Positions 20,165-29,891 of a stretch of DNA of 64,000 bases are shown here, piece after piece (the stretch's first letter is position 1; each line of letters opens with the position of its first letter). The notes under the pieces were generated by a model that was given only the letters and a program-made list of their open reading frames with translations, was not told the DNA's origin and did not search any database. This DNA is from an uncultured Tenacibaculum sp. (GTDB taxonomy: Bacteria > Bacteroidota > Bacteroidia > Flavobacteriales > Flavobacteriaceae). The translations under genes and the position numbers were made by a program. Location of the stretch: positions 248,001 through 312,000 of the forward strand of contig NZ_CANMLT010000004.1 in NCBI RefSeq assembly GCF_947498805.1, written 5' to 3'.

Positions 20165-21187
20165 ATGAACGAAAACTTAAATCCAGATAAAGAGAATTAT
20201 TCAAATGACGAGTTAGATGTAGAAAAGAAATTACGTCCGCTCTCTTTTGATGATTTTACAGGTCAGGATCAAGCGATTGAGAATTTAAAAATATTTGTAG
20301 AGGCAGCAAATCAGAGAGGTGAAGCATTAGATCATACCTTGTTTCACGGACCTCCGGGATTAGGTAAAACTACCTTAGCACATATTTTAGCCAATGAATT
20401 AGGAGTAGGTATCAAAGTAACTTCTGGTCCGGTACTAGATAAGCCAGGAGACTTAGCTGGGTTACTTACCAATTTAGATGAACGAGATGTATTGTTTATA
20501 GATGAAATTCATCGATTAAGCCCTATTGTAGAAGAGTATTTATACTCTGCAATGGAAGACTATAAAATCGATATCATGATTGAATCTGGTCCGAATGCAC
20601 GTACTGTTCAAATTAACTTAGAACCGTTCACATTGGTAGGAGCTACCACTCGTTCTGGATTATTAACAGCACCCATGCGTGCCCGTTTTGGAATAAGTAG
20701 TCGTTTACATTACTATTCAACAGAATTACTAACTACTATTATACAAAGGAGTGCTTATATATTAAATGTTCCAATTTCTATGGAAGCAGCTATTGAAATA
20801 GCAGGAAGAAGTAGAGGAACACCACGTATTGCCAATGCCTTATTACGTAGAGTACGTGACTTTGCACAAATAAAAGGAGATGGAAGCATTACCATTGAAA
20901 TTGCAAGATACGCCTTAAAAGCTTTAAATGTAGATGCCCATGGTTTAGATGAAATGGATAACAAAATCCTATCTACCATCATTGATAAATTTAAAGGAGG
21001 CCCTGTAGGTATTACTACATTGGCAACAGCGGTTGCAGAAAATTCAGAAACTATTGAAGAGGTATATGAACCTTTTTTAATACAACAAGGATTTATCATG
21101 CGAACGCCTAGAGGAAGAGAAGTTACCGACTTAGCATATAAACATTTAGGAAGAATTAGAGGGAGAAGTCAAGGAGAACTGTTTTAA
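20165..21187 (+). CDS. ruvB: Holliday junction branch migration helicase RuvB
   Basis: 340 residues, usual length. AAA+ ATPase motor of RuvABC recombination. Walker [10 protein letters not shown], Walker [10 protein letters not shown], sensor GATTRSGLL, arginine-finger region APMRARFG, C-terminal winged-helix domain ending in LGRIRGRSQ. The start [11 protein letters not shown] matches the usual flavobacterial N-terminus. The stop codon overlaps the next start by one base. Confidence 0.97.
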   Translation: MNENLNPDKENYSNDELDVEKKLRPLSFDDFTGQDQAIENLKIFVEAANQRGEALDHTLFHGPPGLGKTTLAHILANELGVGIKVTSGPVLDKPGDLAGLLTNLDERDVLFIDEIHRLSPIVEEYLYSAMEDYKIDIMIESGPNARTVQINLEPFTLVGATTRSGLLTAPMRARFGISSRLHYYSTELLTTIIQRSAYILNVPISMEAAIEIAGRSRGTPRIANALLRRVRDFAQIKGDGSITIEIARYALKALNVDAHGLDEMDNKILSTIIDKFKGGPVGITTLATAVAENSETIEEVYEPFLIQQGFIMRTPRGREVTDLAYKHLGRIRGRSQGELF

Positions 21188-22923
21188 TGTATATGAAATT
21201 ACTTAAAAGAATCATACCTATTTTAGATTGGTTGCCCAATTATAAAAAATCGCAGCTCAGAGGAGATGTTTTGGCGGGTATTACAGTTGCCATTATTTTA
21301 ATTCCACAAGGAATAGCTTATGCCTTAATTGCGGGCTTACCGCCAATTTATGGTTTATATGCGGCTTTATTGCCTCAGGTAATGTATGCTATTTTCGGAT
21401 CGTCTCGTCAAGTAGCAATTGGTCCAGTAGCAATGGATTCCTTAATTGTTGCAACAGGAGTATCTACCTTTGCCTTAGCAGGTTCAGAAAGTTATATTTC
21501 TATAGCTATATTATTAGCTTTAATGGTGGGAAGTATTCAGTTTTTAATGGGAATATTTCGCCTAGGGTTTATCGTTAATTTTTTATCGAAACCAGTAATT
21601 ACTGGATTTACCTCAGCAGTAGCCCTAACAATTGGATTGAATCAGTTTAGAAATTTGTTAGGAGTAGATTTTGTACAAAGTGATCAGATTCAGGTATTGT
21701 ATGAAGATTTTGTAGAGAAAATAGGAAGCTTCCATATGCACACAACCCTTATCGGACTTGTAGCTTGTGCAATAATTATGGTACTAAGAAAGATCAATAA
21801 AAAAATACCAAGTGCCATTGTTGTCGTTGTTTTTGGAATAGGTATCATGCATATTCTAGGAAAAGAATTGGAAGGTGTAGCTATAGTAAAGGATATTCCT
21901 TCAGGGTTACCATCATTTGTATTTCCTGAAATAGACTTTTACTTGATACGAGAGTTAATGCCAATTGCACTAACGCTAGTAATGGTTGGGTATTTAGAAA
22001 CCATATCCATAGGGAAATCTTTAGAAGAAAAACAAGATGAGTATCGTATACGACCAAATCAAGAGTTAATAGCTTTAGGTTTAGGAAACATTGTAGGATC
22101 CTTTTTCAAGGCATACCCTACTACCTCTAGTTTCTCGCGTTCTGCAATTAATGCAGAGGCAGGAGGAACCACAGGAGTTTCAGCATTGGTATCAGTTGCT
22201 TTAGTAATATTAACGCTATTGTTTTTAACACCTGTGTTTTACTTTTTACCAAAAACAGTGTTAGCTGCCATTATTATTGTAGCCGTCTTTAATCTAATAA
22301 GTGTACGCGAGGCAATACGATTGTTTAAAGCAAACAATTTAGACTTTTGGTTATTGCTAGCAACTTTTGTGTCAACATTGGTTTTTGGAGTTGAATATGG
22401 AATTATTACAGGAGTTGGATTGTCATTAATTATTTTAATTTTTAGAACATCAAGACCCTATGTTACTGAATTGGGAAAAGTACCAGATTCAGATTTTTAC
22501 AGAAACAAGAACAGGTTTAAAGAAGTTATCCTTGATGAAGACGTGCTTGTTTTTCGTTTTGATGCGCAATTATTCTATGCCAATGCAAGTTATTTTAGAG
22601 AGCGACTAGATCAAATGGTTGAAAAGAAAGGAGCGCACTTAAAACTTATTGTTTTAGATGCAGAAAGTATTAACAGAGTAGACAGTACCGGAGTTGAAAT
22701 GTTAAAGGACAGAATTAAGTACTTTGATAAAAAAGGAGTTCAGTTTTTCTTTGCAGGAGTAAAAGGACCTGTAAGAGATGCCCTATTTAGAGGAGGCTTA
22801 CTTAAAATAGTATCGTTAAATCACTTTTTTATGAGAGCAAACGATGCGGTAATTTTTTATAAAACTGGAGATAATAAATCACAAATAAAATACGCACAAT
22901 ACATTCATCAAGCGTACGATTAA
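21187..22923 (+). CDS. SulP family anion transporter with STAS domain
   Basis: 578 residues. Starts with the SulP signature LRGDVLAGITVAIILIPQG and about 12-14 membrane segments, then a cytoplasmic STAS domain (about 440-560; IVLDAESINRVDSTGVEML contains the conserved Ser/Thr loop). SulP members move sulfate, bicarbonate or other anions. Genes for sulfur handling follow directly, which favours sulfate or a related oxyanion, but bicarbonate is not excluded. ATG 21187 overlaps the ruvB stop; a second ATG at 21193 is equally possible. Confidence 0.88.
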   Translation: MYMKLLKRIIPILDWLPNYKKSQLRGDVLAGITVAIILIPQGIAYALIAGLPPIYGLYAALLPQVMYAIFGSSRQVAIGPVAMDSLIVATGVSTFALAGSESYISIAILLALMVGSIQFLMGIFRLGFIVNFLSKPVITGFTSAVALTIGLNQFRNLLGVDFVQSDQIQVLYEDFVEKIGSFHMHTTLIGLVACAIIMVLRKINKKIPSAIVVVVFGIGIMHILGKELEGVAIVKDIPSGLPSFVFPEIDFYLIRELMPIALTLVMVGYLETISIGKSLEEKQDEYRIRPNQELIALGLGNIVGSFFKAYPTTSSFSRSAINAEAGGTTGVSALVSVALVILTLLFLTPVFYFLPKTVLAAIIIVAVFNLISVREAIRLFKANNLDFWLLLATFVSTLVFGVEYGIITGVGLSLIILIFRTSRPYVTELGKVPDSDFYRNKNRFKEVILDEDVLVFRFDAQLFYANASYFRERLDQMVEKKGAHLKLIVLDAESINRVDSTGVEMLKDRIKYFDKKGVQFFFAGVKGPVRDALFRGGLLKIVSLNHFFMRANDAVIFYKTGDNKSQIKYAQYIHQAYD

Positions 22924-22932
22924 ATTAATATT

Positions 22933-24339
22933 ATGAAGATAGAGCAAATTTATACAGGTTGTTTAGCACAAGGAGCGTACTATGTAGAAAGTAATGGAGA
23001 AGTAGCAATTATAGATCCATTAAGAGAGGTACAGCCATATATAGATAGAGCTGCAAAAGATAATGCGAATATTAAATATATTTTTGAAACTCATTTTCAT
23101 GCAGATTTTGTAAGTGGACACGTAACGTTGGCAGAAAAAACTGGAGCAACGATTGTATATGGTCCAACAGCGAAAACTACATTCGATGCGCACATAGCAA
23201 AAGACAATGAAGAATTTAAATTAGGAGATTTGACCATAGTTGCATTGCATACTCCTGGGCATACAATGGAAAGTACTACTTATTTATTAAAAGATGCTTC
23301 AGGAAAAAATCATGCAATTTTTAGTGGAGACACGTTGTTTTTAGGAGATGTAGGTAGGCCAGATTTAGCACAAAAAGGTGATGTTACTCAAGAAGATTTA
23401 GCCGGAATGCTATACGATAGTTTACGAACTAAAATTATGCCTTTAGCAGCTGAGGTTGTTGTATATCCAGCTCACGGAGCAGGATCTGCGTGTGGTAAAA
23501 ACTTAAGTAAAGAAACCGTTGGAACTATTGGTGAACAAAAGAAAACGAATTATGCTTTAAGAGCAGATATGACCAAAGAAGAGTTTGTTGCTGAAGTTAC
23601 AGATGGATTAACACCTCCACCAGCATACTTCCCATTAAATGTAAAATTAAACAAAGAAGGATACCAATCAATTGATGAGGTAATCAAATCAGGAGCAAAA
23701 GCATTGTCTATTCGTGAATTTGAAACAGTAGCGAATGAAACAGGAGCTATTATCTTAGATGTACGTCATCAATCGGAGTTTATCAAAGGATTTATACCAA
23801 ATTCTATTTTTATAGGTTTAGGAGGAACATTTGCCCCATGGGTAGGAGCGTTGATTAAAGATGTAGCACAGCCTATTTTATTAGTAACACCAAAAGGAGA
23901 CGAAGAAACAACCATTACACGTTTATCACGTGTAGGATTTGACAATGTTTTAGGATATTTAGATGGAAGTTTCGATACTTGGAAAGTTTCAGGAAAAGAG
24001 ATGGATACCTTACGTTCTGTTTCAGCAAATGATTTAGAAAAGGCAATCAATGAAGGAGCGCCAGTGTTTGATTCTCGTAAGCCAGGAGAATATGCAAATG
24101 AGCATATCGTAGATGTACCAAGTACACCGCTAGATTATTTAAATGATCATATTAGTGAGTTTCCAAAAGATAAAGACTTTTATATTCACTGTGCAGGAGG
24201 ATACCGTTCGGTAATTGCCGCTTCTATTTTAAAGTCAAGAGGATTTCATAATGTAATTGATGTTGCAGGAGGATACAGAGCAATTAAAGAAACCAATATT
24301 GCAAGAACGGCAGCGGTTTGCCCATCTACTTTAAAATAA
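22933..24339 (+). CDS. Metallo-beta-lactamase-fold hydrolase fused to two rhodanese domains (persulfide dioxygenase-like)
   Basis: 468 residues. The N-terminal ETHE1/Blh-like metallo-hydrolase domain has THFHADFVSGH (H54, H56, D58) and GDTLFLGDVGRPDLA; the distal His lies in YPAHG. Family members oxidise glutathione persulfide or a related persulfide. Rhodanese 1 (about 258-355) lacks the catalytic Cys; the loop reads VTPKGDEET. Rhodanese 2 (about 365-465) has an intact loop IHCAGGYRS. One active and one degenerate sulfurtransferase are therefore fused to the oxygenase. Cytoplasmic. Same orientation and tight spacing as the SulP gene and the rhodanese lipoprotein after it. Confidence 0.88.
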   Translation: MKIEQIYTGCLAQGAYYVESNGEVAIIDPLREVQPYIDRAAKDNANIKYIFETHFHADFVSGHVTLAEKTGATIVYGPTAKTTFDAHIAKDNEEFKLGDLTIVALHTPGHTMESTTYLLKDASGKNHAIFSGDTLFLGDVGRPDLAQKGDVTQEDLAGMLYDSLRTKIMPLAAEVVVYPAHGAGSACGKNLSKETVGTIGEQKKTNYALRADMTKEEFVAEVTDGLTPPPAYFPLNVKLNKEGYQSIDEVIKSGAKALSIREFETVANETGAIILDVRHQSEFIKGFIPNSIFIGLGGTFAPWVGALIKDVAQPILLVTPKGDEETTITRLSRVGFDNVLGYLDGSFDTWKVSGKEMDTLRSVSANDLEKAINEGAPVFDSRKPGEYANEHIVDVPSTPLDYLNDHISEFPKDKDFYIHCAGGYRSVIAASILKSRGFHNVIDVAGGYRAIKETNIARTAAVCPSTLK

Positions 24340-24350
24340 TAAGTTAAGTA

Positions 24351-24722
24351 ATGAAAAGAATAATTGTTCTTGTTGGATTGTTTTTATTGATGCTATCCTG
24401 CATTTCTCAAGATAAGCAAGTAAAACAAGTTTCTGTTAATAATTTACAGGAAGTATTATCAACTAATAAAGCACAATTATTAGACGTACGCACTCCAAAA
24501 GAGTGGGAACAAGGAATTATTGAAGGAGCTATAAAAATTAATTTATTTGAGGAAAACTTCGAAGAAGAAGTACTTGAAAAGTTAACGAAAGAAAAACCTG
24601 TATATGTGTATTGCAGAACAGGAGGAAGGAGTAGTAAAGCTTCAGAGCTATTATTAAAAAACGGATTTGAAGTGTATAATGTTGCAGGTGGATATAATGA
24701 ATGGAAACTAAAGAATAAGTAA
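24351..24722 (+). CDS. Rhodanese-domain lipoprotein
   Basis: 123 residues. Lipoprotein signal (MKRIIVLVGLFLLMLSC, lipidated Cys at 17). Single rhodanese domain with active loop VYCRTGGRSS. A sulfurtransferase facing the periplasm or outer membrane. Sits 11 nt after the metallo-hydrolase-rhodanese gene and 1 nt before the HMA gene, suggesting a joint role in inorganic sulfur or persulfide metabolism. Confidence 0.88.
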   Translation: MKRIIVLVGLFLLMLSCISQDKQVKQVSVNNLQEVLSTNKAQLLDVRTPKEWEQGIIEGAIKINLFEENFEEEVLEKLTKEKPVYVYCRTGGRSSKASELLLKNGFEVYNVAGGYNEWKLKNK

Positions 24723-24723
24723 G

Positions 24724-24996
24724 GTGAAAAGAGAAGTATATATAGAGAATTTGAAGTGTGGTGGATGTGCCGCTACTATTAAAAAAGGAGTATCGAATAT
24801 ATCTGGAGTAGAAGAGGTGGATGTAGATGTAGAAAAGTCGATAGTGTCTTTTTCTTCTGAAGAAAGCTTATTAACAGAGGTAAAAGAAAAACTTTCAAAA
24901 CTAGGATATCCCGAAGTAGGAGATACTAATACGATAGTACACAAAGCAAAGTCTTTTGTAAGTTGTGCCGTAGGAAGAGTAAACAAAGAAAATTAA
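24724..24996 (+). CDS. Small heavy-metal-associated (HMA) domain protein
   Basis: 90 residues with a GTG start (24724) one base after the preceding stop codon. Ferredoxin-like fold with ENLKCGGCAATIKKGV (CxxC metal site), then a second Cys late in the protein (FVSCAVG). Resembles a copper chaperone. The first 68 residues match the HMA domain. The C-terminal tail with the extra Cys is unusual. Its place after sulfurtransferase genes suggests that the CxxC might carry sulfur rather than metal, but this is inference. Confidence 0.82.
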   Translation: MKREVYIENLKCGGCAATIKKGVSNISGVEEVDVDVEKSIVSFSSEESLLTEVKEKLSKLGYPEVGDTNTIVHKAKSFVSCAVGRVNKEN

Positions 24997-25001
24997 AAAA
25001 G

Positions 25002-25027
25002 AAAACCGAGCCATTTGGCTCGGTTTT
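25002..25027. terminator. Bidirectional terminator
   Basis: Stem AAAACCGAGCC / GGCTCGGTTTT with a 4-nt loop, between the HMA gene and the convergent TonB-receptor gene. Confidence 0.9.
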
Positions 25028-25053
25028 ACTTTCTCTAGCAATCCCCCTAAATA

Positions 25054-27420
25054 TTAGAACTTTATTGTAGCCCCAATTAAAAAGTTTCTGGTAGCTTGCG
25101 GATAGAATCCTGCACCGTCACCAGTAATAGTGTTACCATTATCAGTGTAATCAAAAGTATAGTAATACCCTCTGTCTACATATTCTTTATCAAAGATGTT
25201 GTTTACTAAACCAGTAAATACAATAGACTTTATTACTTTATTGAACTGTACCTCGTAGGTGAAATTAAAATCACTTGTAAAGAATCCTTCTAAAACGTCT
25301 TGGTTAGATACTTCACTGTTAAGGTTACTCATAAACTGCTTTCCAACATATTTAGATAAGAAAGCTAATTGTAAGTTCTTTGTTGGCATATATACCAATG
25401 CGTTTCCAAATACGATATCAGGAGAAAAAGTAATAGGTGTTTCTCCTAAGTTTCTTAAAACTCCATTAATCGGAGCATAAAAATCGCTATTTACATTTTT
25501 ACTAAAAGCTACATTTGGTTTGATATGTAAAGTTTCATCTAATTTAATGTCAGCATCAATTTCAATACCTAGTCGATAACTCTTACCACTTGAAGCTCTT
25601 AAAGGTTCTCCAGAATTAGAATCAATAGCACCCGTTAATACTAACTGGTTTTTATAGTTCATATAGTAAACATTGGTGTTTAACTTCACGGTATTGTTTT
25701 GTAAACGCCATCCTAATTCATAGTCATCTAAACTTTCATGCTTAGAGTTTCCTCCTTCAAAATCATTTCTGTTAGGCTCTCTATTAGCTCTTGCATAGGA
25801 TGCATATAAACTATGCTCATCGTTAATCTTATACGTGAATCCAAGTTTCGGATTAAAGAAATTGTATACTTCGTTTACAGAAATTACATCTAAATCGTCT
25901 GTAAGACCAAGAGTTTTATAAGTTACAAACCTACCTTGTAAATCAACAAAAGCTTTTAATTGATCAGTAACATTGAATGTTGCTTTAGAGAAAATGCTAA
26001 AATCAACCTTACTCGATACACTTTCGTAATAGCGATCTCTAATATTTGTGTTTGGAGCTAAATCGCTTCCCCAAATTATTTCTCCGTAATGATCATTGTC
26101 ATATTCACTATAAGAACCTCCCGTAATGATTTCAAATTTGTCGTTCTTATAAGTTATGTTTAAGTTTCCTACATAGAAATGGTTGTCTAACCATCTTCTT
26201 ACAATTACATCACTTCCGTCATTGATTAATCCGGCATAATCAGCAGCATCTTCTCCTCCTTTAAATTGCTCGAAATAACCTTTTCCACGAGTATAGTTTA
26301 AACCAATGTTAGTAGACCAATTTTCATCTAAGGTTTCATTCCAGTGTAATTGGTAATGATCTTGTTGATAGTTGTCTGTTTCGTTATCATAGGTATAAGG
26401 ATTTTGACGACGGTTTTCTTTTAACTGATCTGCCGTTAAACCAAACCAAGCTTGATATGTTTGCTCTTTACCTCCAAAAACTAAGGCCTTAATTAAGGTG
26501 TTTTCGTCCGTATAACTACCTTGTAAGAAGTACGATTTTAAATCTGTAAAAGCTCTGTCTACATAACCATCAGAATAAATATTAGACAAACGTCCAGCAA
26601 ATTCAAAATGATCGTTTAGTTTACCTGTAGTAAACTTTACAGTATGTTTTCTGGTACCAAAAGAACCAAAAGAGTTTGAAATCTCTCCTCCTGCTTCTTC
26701 TGAAACAGCATCTGTTAAAATATTTAAACTTGCTCCAAAAGCTCCAGAACCATTCGTAGAAGTTCCTACTCCACGTTGTAACTGTAAACTTTGTGTAGAA
26801 GAAGCAAAGTCACCCATATTTACCCAAAAAGTACCTTGACTTTCAGCATCGTTATAAGGAATTCCGTTTACGGTAACATTTACTCTAGAAGCATCCGAAC
26901 CACGAACTCTTAAATAGGTATATCCAATACCAGCACCTGCATCTGATGATGAAATAACATTGGGTAAGTAATTCATTAAAATAGGAATGTCTTGCCCTAA
27001 ATTACGCTTGGCGATTTCTTTTTTGGTTAAGTTAGAGTGTGTAACTGGTGCATCTGCCTTTACACGAACTGCCGATACTAATACTTCATCTAAAACATTT
27101 TCATCTGAATTTAATGTAAAGTTTATAGTTGTATTCTCTGTTACTTCTAACTCTTTAGAAACTGTACGATGACCTACATATGAAACTTCAAGAGTATAGC
27201 TTCCTTTTTCAAGATTTAGCTTATACTTACCATCAAAATCAGTGGAGGTTCCTTTGTTTAACTTAGTGATTAAAACTGTTGCACCAGCAAGAGGAGTATT
27301 CTTATTATCTACTACCTTTCCTGATACTGTAAATGTTTGTGCATTTACTGTTAAGCTAGTAAACACTACCATTAAAAAAGCTACTATCTTCACTTGATTA
27401 ATAAAAGACATTAGTCTCAT
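25054..27420 (-). CDS. TonB-dependent outer-membrane receptor, probably for thiamin or a precursor
   Basis: 788 residues. Signal peptide (ends VNAQ, about 28), carboxypeptidase-like regulatory domain (about 29-115; SGKVVDNKNTPLAGATVLI), plug domain (about 125-240; YLRVRGSDASRVNVTVNGIP) and a 22-strand-type barrel ending in an aromatic residue (FLIGATIKF). By sequence alone it looks like an iron-type receptor. The TPP riboswitch in its 5' leader changes the reading: Bacteroidota place outer-membrane receptors for thiamin compounds under TPP control. I therefore infer uptake of thiamin, its phosphate or a precursor. Transcribed alone. Confidence 0.9.
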   Translation of the reverse strand: MRLMSFINQVKIVAFLMVVFTSLTVNAQTFTVSGKVVDNKNTPLAGATVLITKLNKGTSTDFDGKYKLNLEKGSYTLEVSYVGHRTVSKELEVTENTTINFTLNSDENVLDEVLVSAVRVKADAPVTHSNLTKKEIAKRNLGQDIPILMNYLPNVISSSDAGAGIGYTYLRVRGSDASRVNVTVNGIPYNDAESQGTFWVNMGDFASSTQSLQLQRGVGTSTNGSGAFGASLNILTDAVSEEAGGEISNSFGSFGTRKHTVKFTTGKLNDHFEFAGRLSNIYSDGYVDRAFTDLKSYFLQGSYTDENTLIKALVFGGKEQTYQAWFGLTADQLKENRRQNPYTYDNETDNYQQDHYQLHWNETLDENWSTNIGLNYTRGKGYFEQFKGGEDAADYAGLINDGSDVIVRRWLDNHFYVGNLNITYKNDKFEIITGGSYSEYDNDHYGEIIWGSDLAPNTNIRDRYYESVSSKVDFSIFSKATFNVTDQLKAFVDLQGRFVTYKTLGLTDDLDVISVNEVYNFFNPKLGFTYKINDEHSLYASYARANREPNRNDFEGGNSKHESLDDYELGWRLQNNTVKLNTNVYYMNYKNQLVLTGAIDSNSGEPLRASSGKSYRLGIEIDADIKLDETLHIKPNVAFSKNVNSDFYAPINGVLRNLGETPITFSPDIVFGNALVYMPTKNLQLAFLSKYVGKQFMSNLNSEVSNQDVLEGFFTSDFNFTYEVQFNKVIKSIVFTGLVNNIFDKEYVDRGYYYTFDYTDNGNTITGDGAGFYPQATRNFLIGATIKF

Positions 27421-27506
27421 TTTTTATAAAAATATATACTTGAATAAAAAGAGGTAATTATTCTATGTTTTGTTTGAATAATTATTTGTCATCACAAGAA
27501 GTTTTA

Positions 27507-27530
27507 AAATGAAATACTGTATTTCATTAA
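27507..27530 (-). promoter_or_regulatory. Candidate expression platform hairpin of the TPP riboswitch
   Basis: On the minus strand AATGAAATACAGTATTTCATT is a near-perfect hairpin followed by TTTAAAAC, about 45 nt after the aptamer and 90 nt before the receptor start. It could be the ligand-controlled terminator. A second small hairpin (CATTAC-ATG-GTAATG, 27557-27571) lies between and could be the competing structure. Confidence 0.45.
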
Positions 27531-27575
27531 AACTAGATTACTATAGTAATTTCCCCCATTACCATGTAATGACAT

Positions 27576-27724
27576 TTAGTTTCCCTTGGCAACATTATTT
27601 GCCCAGGTTCATTGGGTATGATCTCAGCCTGATTTTAATTATAAGTTTTTAATGTTGAATTTTTAAGTTAACTATATAACTATCAACTAAACACTAATAA
27701 CTCAAAAAGGCACCCCTTTACGAG
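27576..27724 (-). ncRNA. TPP riboswitch (THI element)
   Basis: On the minus strand the conserved blocks occur in order: AGGGGTGCC (27718-27710 region), a long variable P3 insert of about 75 nt, GGCTGAGA, ACCC, GAACCTG, AATAATG, TGCCAAGGGAA. P2 pairs GGGT with ACCC, P3 closes GCC with GGC, P5 pairs GGCA with TGCC, and P4 pairs CCT with AGG. P1 is weak. The order and content of these blocks are diagnostic for the thiamin pyrophosphate aptamer. It precedes only the TonB-dependent receptor. Confidence 0.93.
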
Positions 27725-27731
27725 AACGGCG

Positions 27732-27739
27732 CAAAGGTA
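27732..27739 (-). promoter_or_regulatory. -7 box upstream of the TPP riboswitch
   Basis: TACCTTTG on the minus strand matches TAnnTTTG and ends about 10 nt before the first aptamer block, as expected for a promoter driving a riboswitch leader. Confidence 0.6.
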
Positions 27740-27907
27740 CATATGAATTATGAAATAAGAATGATAAAAAGTTTGTTTTTAAAGGGAATCATCCAAAAGA
27801 GTATGAAGTTGTTACCTCATAAGTAAGTCATTTGAATCAATTTACAAGATTAACCCATTCAGTCCGTTGTAATTTTAATATTTTAGTAGGGAAATAATCA
27901 GACATTT

Positions 27908-28393
27908 ATGAGTAAAACTTTTAAAACAAGCGTTAATAAAACGCATGGTTTTGATTTTACAGAAGCGCAAATTGAAGCGTTAGACATCGTAACAAAATCA
28001 AAAAACGAGTTCCATATACTTGAGGAAAACCAATCGTATCAGGCAACCATACTAAAATCAAATTTCAATCAAAAGACATATACTGTTCAAATCAATGGGA
28101 ATACGTACGAAGTGCAAATTTCTAATGAATTAGATATGTTAATTGACGAATTAGGATTGGAAGTAGCTGCAGAAAAGAAAGAAAACGATATGAAGGCACC
28201 AATGCCGGGATTAATTGTTTCTGTTGCTGTGGAAGTAGGCCAAGAAATAAAAGAAGGAGATGGAGTATTGGTATTAGAAGCTATGAAAATGGAAAATACC
28301 TTATTAGCACCAAGAGATGGAATTGTAAAATCGGTAGCGATACAAGCAGGGGACAAAGTAGAAAAGAACACGGTTTTAATAGAAATGGAATAG
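27908..28393 (+). CDS. Biotin carboxyl carrier protein of an acyl-CoA carboxylase
   Basis: 161 residues. C-terminal biotinyl domain (about 95-161) with LEAMKMENT; the biotinylated Lys is K127. The N-terminal 80 residues form a small domain often seen in propionyl-CoA/methylmalonyl-type carriers. It is not the short AccB of the fatty-acid enzyme. Followed after 1 nt by the biotin carboxylase gene; the three genes together make one carboxylase. Confidence 0.92.
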   Translation: MSKTFKTSVNKTHGFDFTEAQIEALDIVTKSKNEFHILEENQSYQATILKSNFNQKTYTVQINGNTYEVQISNELDMLIDELGLEVAAEKKENDMKAPMPGLIVSVAVEVGQEIKEGDGVLVLEAMKMENTLLAPRDGIVKSVAIQAGDKVEKNTVLIEME

Positions 28394-28394
28394 T

Positions 28395-29831
28395 ATGAAA
28401 AAGATATTAGTAGCAAATAGAGGAGAAATTGCTTTGCGTGTTATGCGTACAGCAAAAAAAATGGGGATTACTACCGTAGCTGTTTTTTCTGAAGCAGATA
28501 GAAACTCACCGCATGTAAGTTTTGCAGATGAAGCAGTATGTATTGGACCTGCACCTTCTAATCAATCCTATTTATTAGGAGATAAGATTATAGAAGTAGC
28601 AAAAGAACTAAATGTAGATGGGATTCACCCTGGATATGGTTTTTTAAGTGAAAATGCAGCTTTTGGAGAAGCTGTTGCTAAAGCAGGAATTGTATTTATT
28701 GGGCCAAAATCTCATGCCATTGAAGTAATGGGAAGTAAATTGGCAGCTAAAGATGCAGTAAAAGCCTATGACATACCGATGGTACCAGGAATTGATAAAG
28801 CTGTTACAGATGTTGCCTATGCAACTAAAGTAGCGAATGAAATAGGGTATCCGATTCTAATCAAAGCCTCAGCAGGAGGTGGAGGAAAAGGAATGCGTGT
28901 TGTAGAAAAAGAGGAAGAAATACAAGAACAAATGCAACGTGCAATTTCAGAGGCGGAATCTGCTTTTGGAGATGGTTCTGTATTTATTGAAAAATATGTG
29001 GGCTCTCCACGTCATATAGAAATTCAAGTATTGGCAGATAGCCATGGTAATGTGGTGCATTTATTTGAACGTGAATGTTCTGTACAACGTCGTCATCAAA
29101 AAGTAGTAGAAGAAGCACCATCAAGTGTATTAACTCCAGAAATTAGAGAAGCTATGGGAGCAGCGGCCGTAAGAGTTGCACAAGCTTGTGATTATTTAGG
29201 TGCTGGAACTGTTGAGTTTTTATTAGATGAAAATAAGAACTTTTACTTCTTAGAAATGAATACACGTTTACAAGTAGAGCATCCGGTTACCGAAATGATT
29301 ACCGGAGTAGACTTAGTAGAACAGCAGATAAAAATAGCAAGAGGAGAAGCCTTATCATTTAGTCAAGAAGATTTACAAATTAACGGACATGCTTTAGAAC
29401 TACGTGTATATGCAGAAGATCCATTAGATAATTTTGCGCCGAGTATTGGTGTGTTAGAAACCTATCAGCATCCAACTGGGGCAAATATTCGTGTAGATGA
29501 TGGTTTCGAAGAAGGAATGGAGATTCCGATTTATTACGATCCGATGATTTCTAAATTGATTACCTACGGAAAAACTCGTGAAGAGGCTATTGAGTTAATG
29601 AAACAAGCCATTAGTAATTATAAAGTAAAAGGAATTGCAACTACTTTACCTTTTGGAAAGTTTGTTTGTGAGCACGAAGCTTTTACTTCAGGAAATTTTG
29701 ATACGCATTTTGTAAAGAAATATTATACGCCTGAATTGTTAGAAGCAGAATATAAAAAAGAAGCAAAGATTGCAGCACAAGTTGCTTTACAGCAGTATTT
29801 AAAGGAGCAACAAGTTTTAAAGACTTGCTAA
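28395..29831 (+). CDS. accC: Biotin carboxylase subunit
   Basis: 478 residues. ATP-grasp carboxylase that uses ATP and bicarbonate to carboxylate biotin. N-terminal KKILVANRGEIALRV, ATP-binding glycine loop SAGGGGKGMRV, catalytic region ECSVQRRHQKVVEE and EMNTRLQVEHPVTE. About 30 residues longer than E. coli AccC at the C-terminus. Same operon as the carrier protein. Whether it serves acetyl-CoA or propionyl-CoA carboxylation depends on the beta subunit downstream. Confidence 0.92.
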   Translation: MKKILVANRGEIALRVMRTAKKMGITTVAVFSEADRNSPHVSFADEAVCIGPAPSNQSYLLGDKIIEVAKELNVDGIHPGYGFLSENAAFGEAVAKAGIVFIGPKSHAIEVMGSKLAAKDAVKAYDIPMVPGIDKAVTDVAYATKVANEIGYPILIKASAGGGGKGMRVVEKEEEIQEQMQRAISEAESAFGDGSVFIEKYVGSPRHIEIQVLADSHGNVVHLFERECSVQRRHQKVVEEAPSSVLTPEIREAMGAAAVRVAQACDYLGAGTVEFLLDENKNFYFLEMNTRLQVEHPVTEMITGVDLVEQQIKIARGEALSFSQEDLQINGHALELRVYAEDPLDNFAPSIGVLETYQHPTGANIRVDDGFEEGMEIPIYYDPMISKLITYGKTREEAIELMKQAISNYKVKGIATTLPFGKFVCEHEAFTSGNFDTHFVKKYYTPELLEAEYKKEAKIAAQVALQQYLKEQQVLKTC

Positions 29832-29891
29832 TTACTATTAATGAAGTGCGTTAGGGATTGCAGCGACATCCTTTTTTGTGTTGGTAGCATC

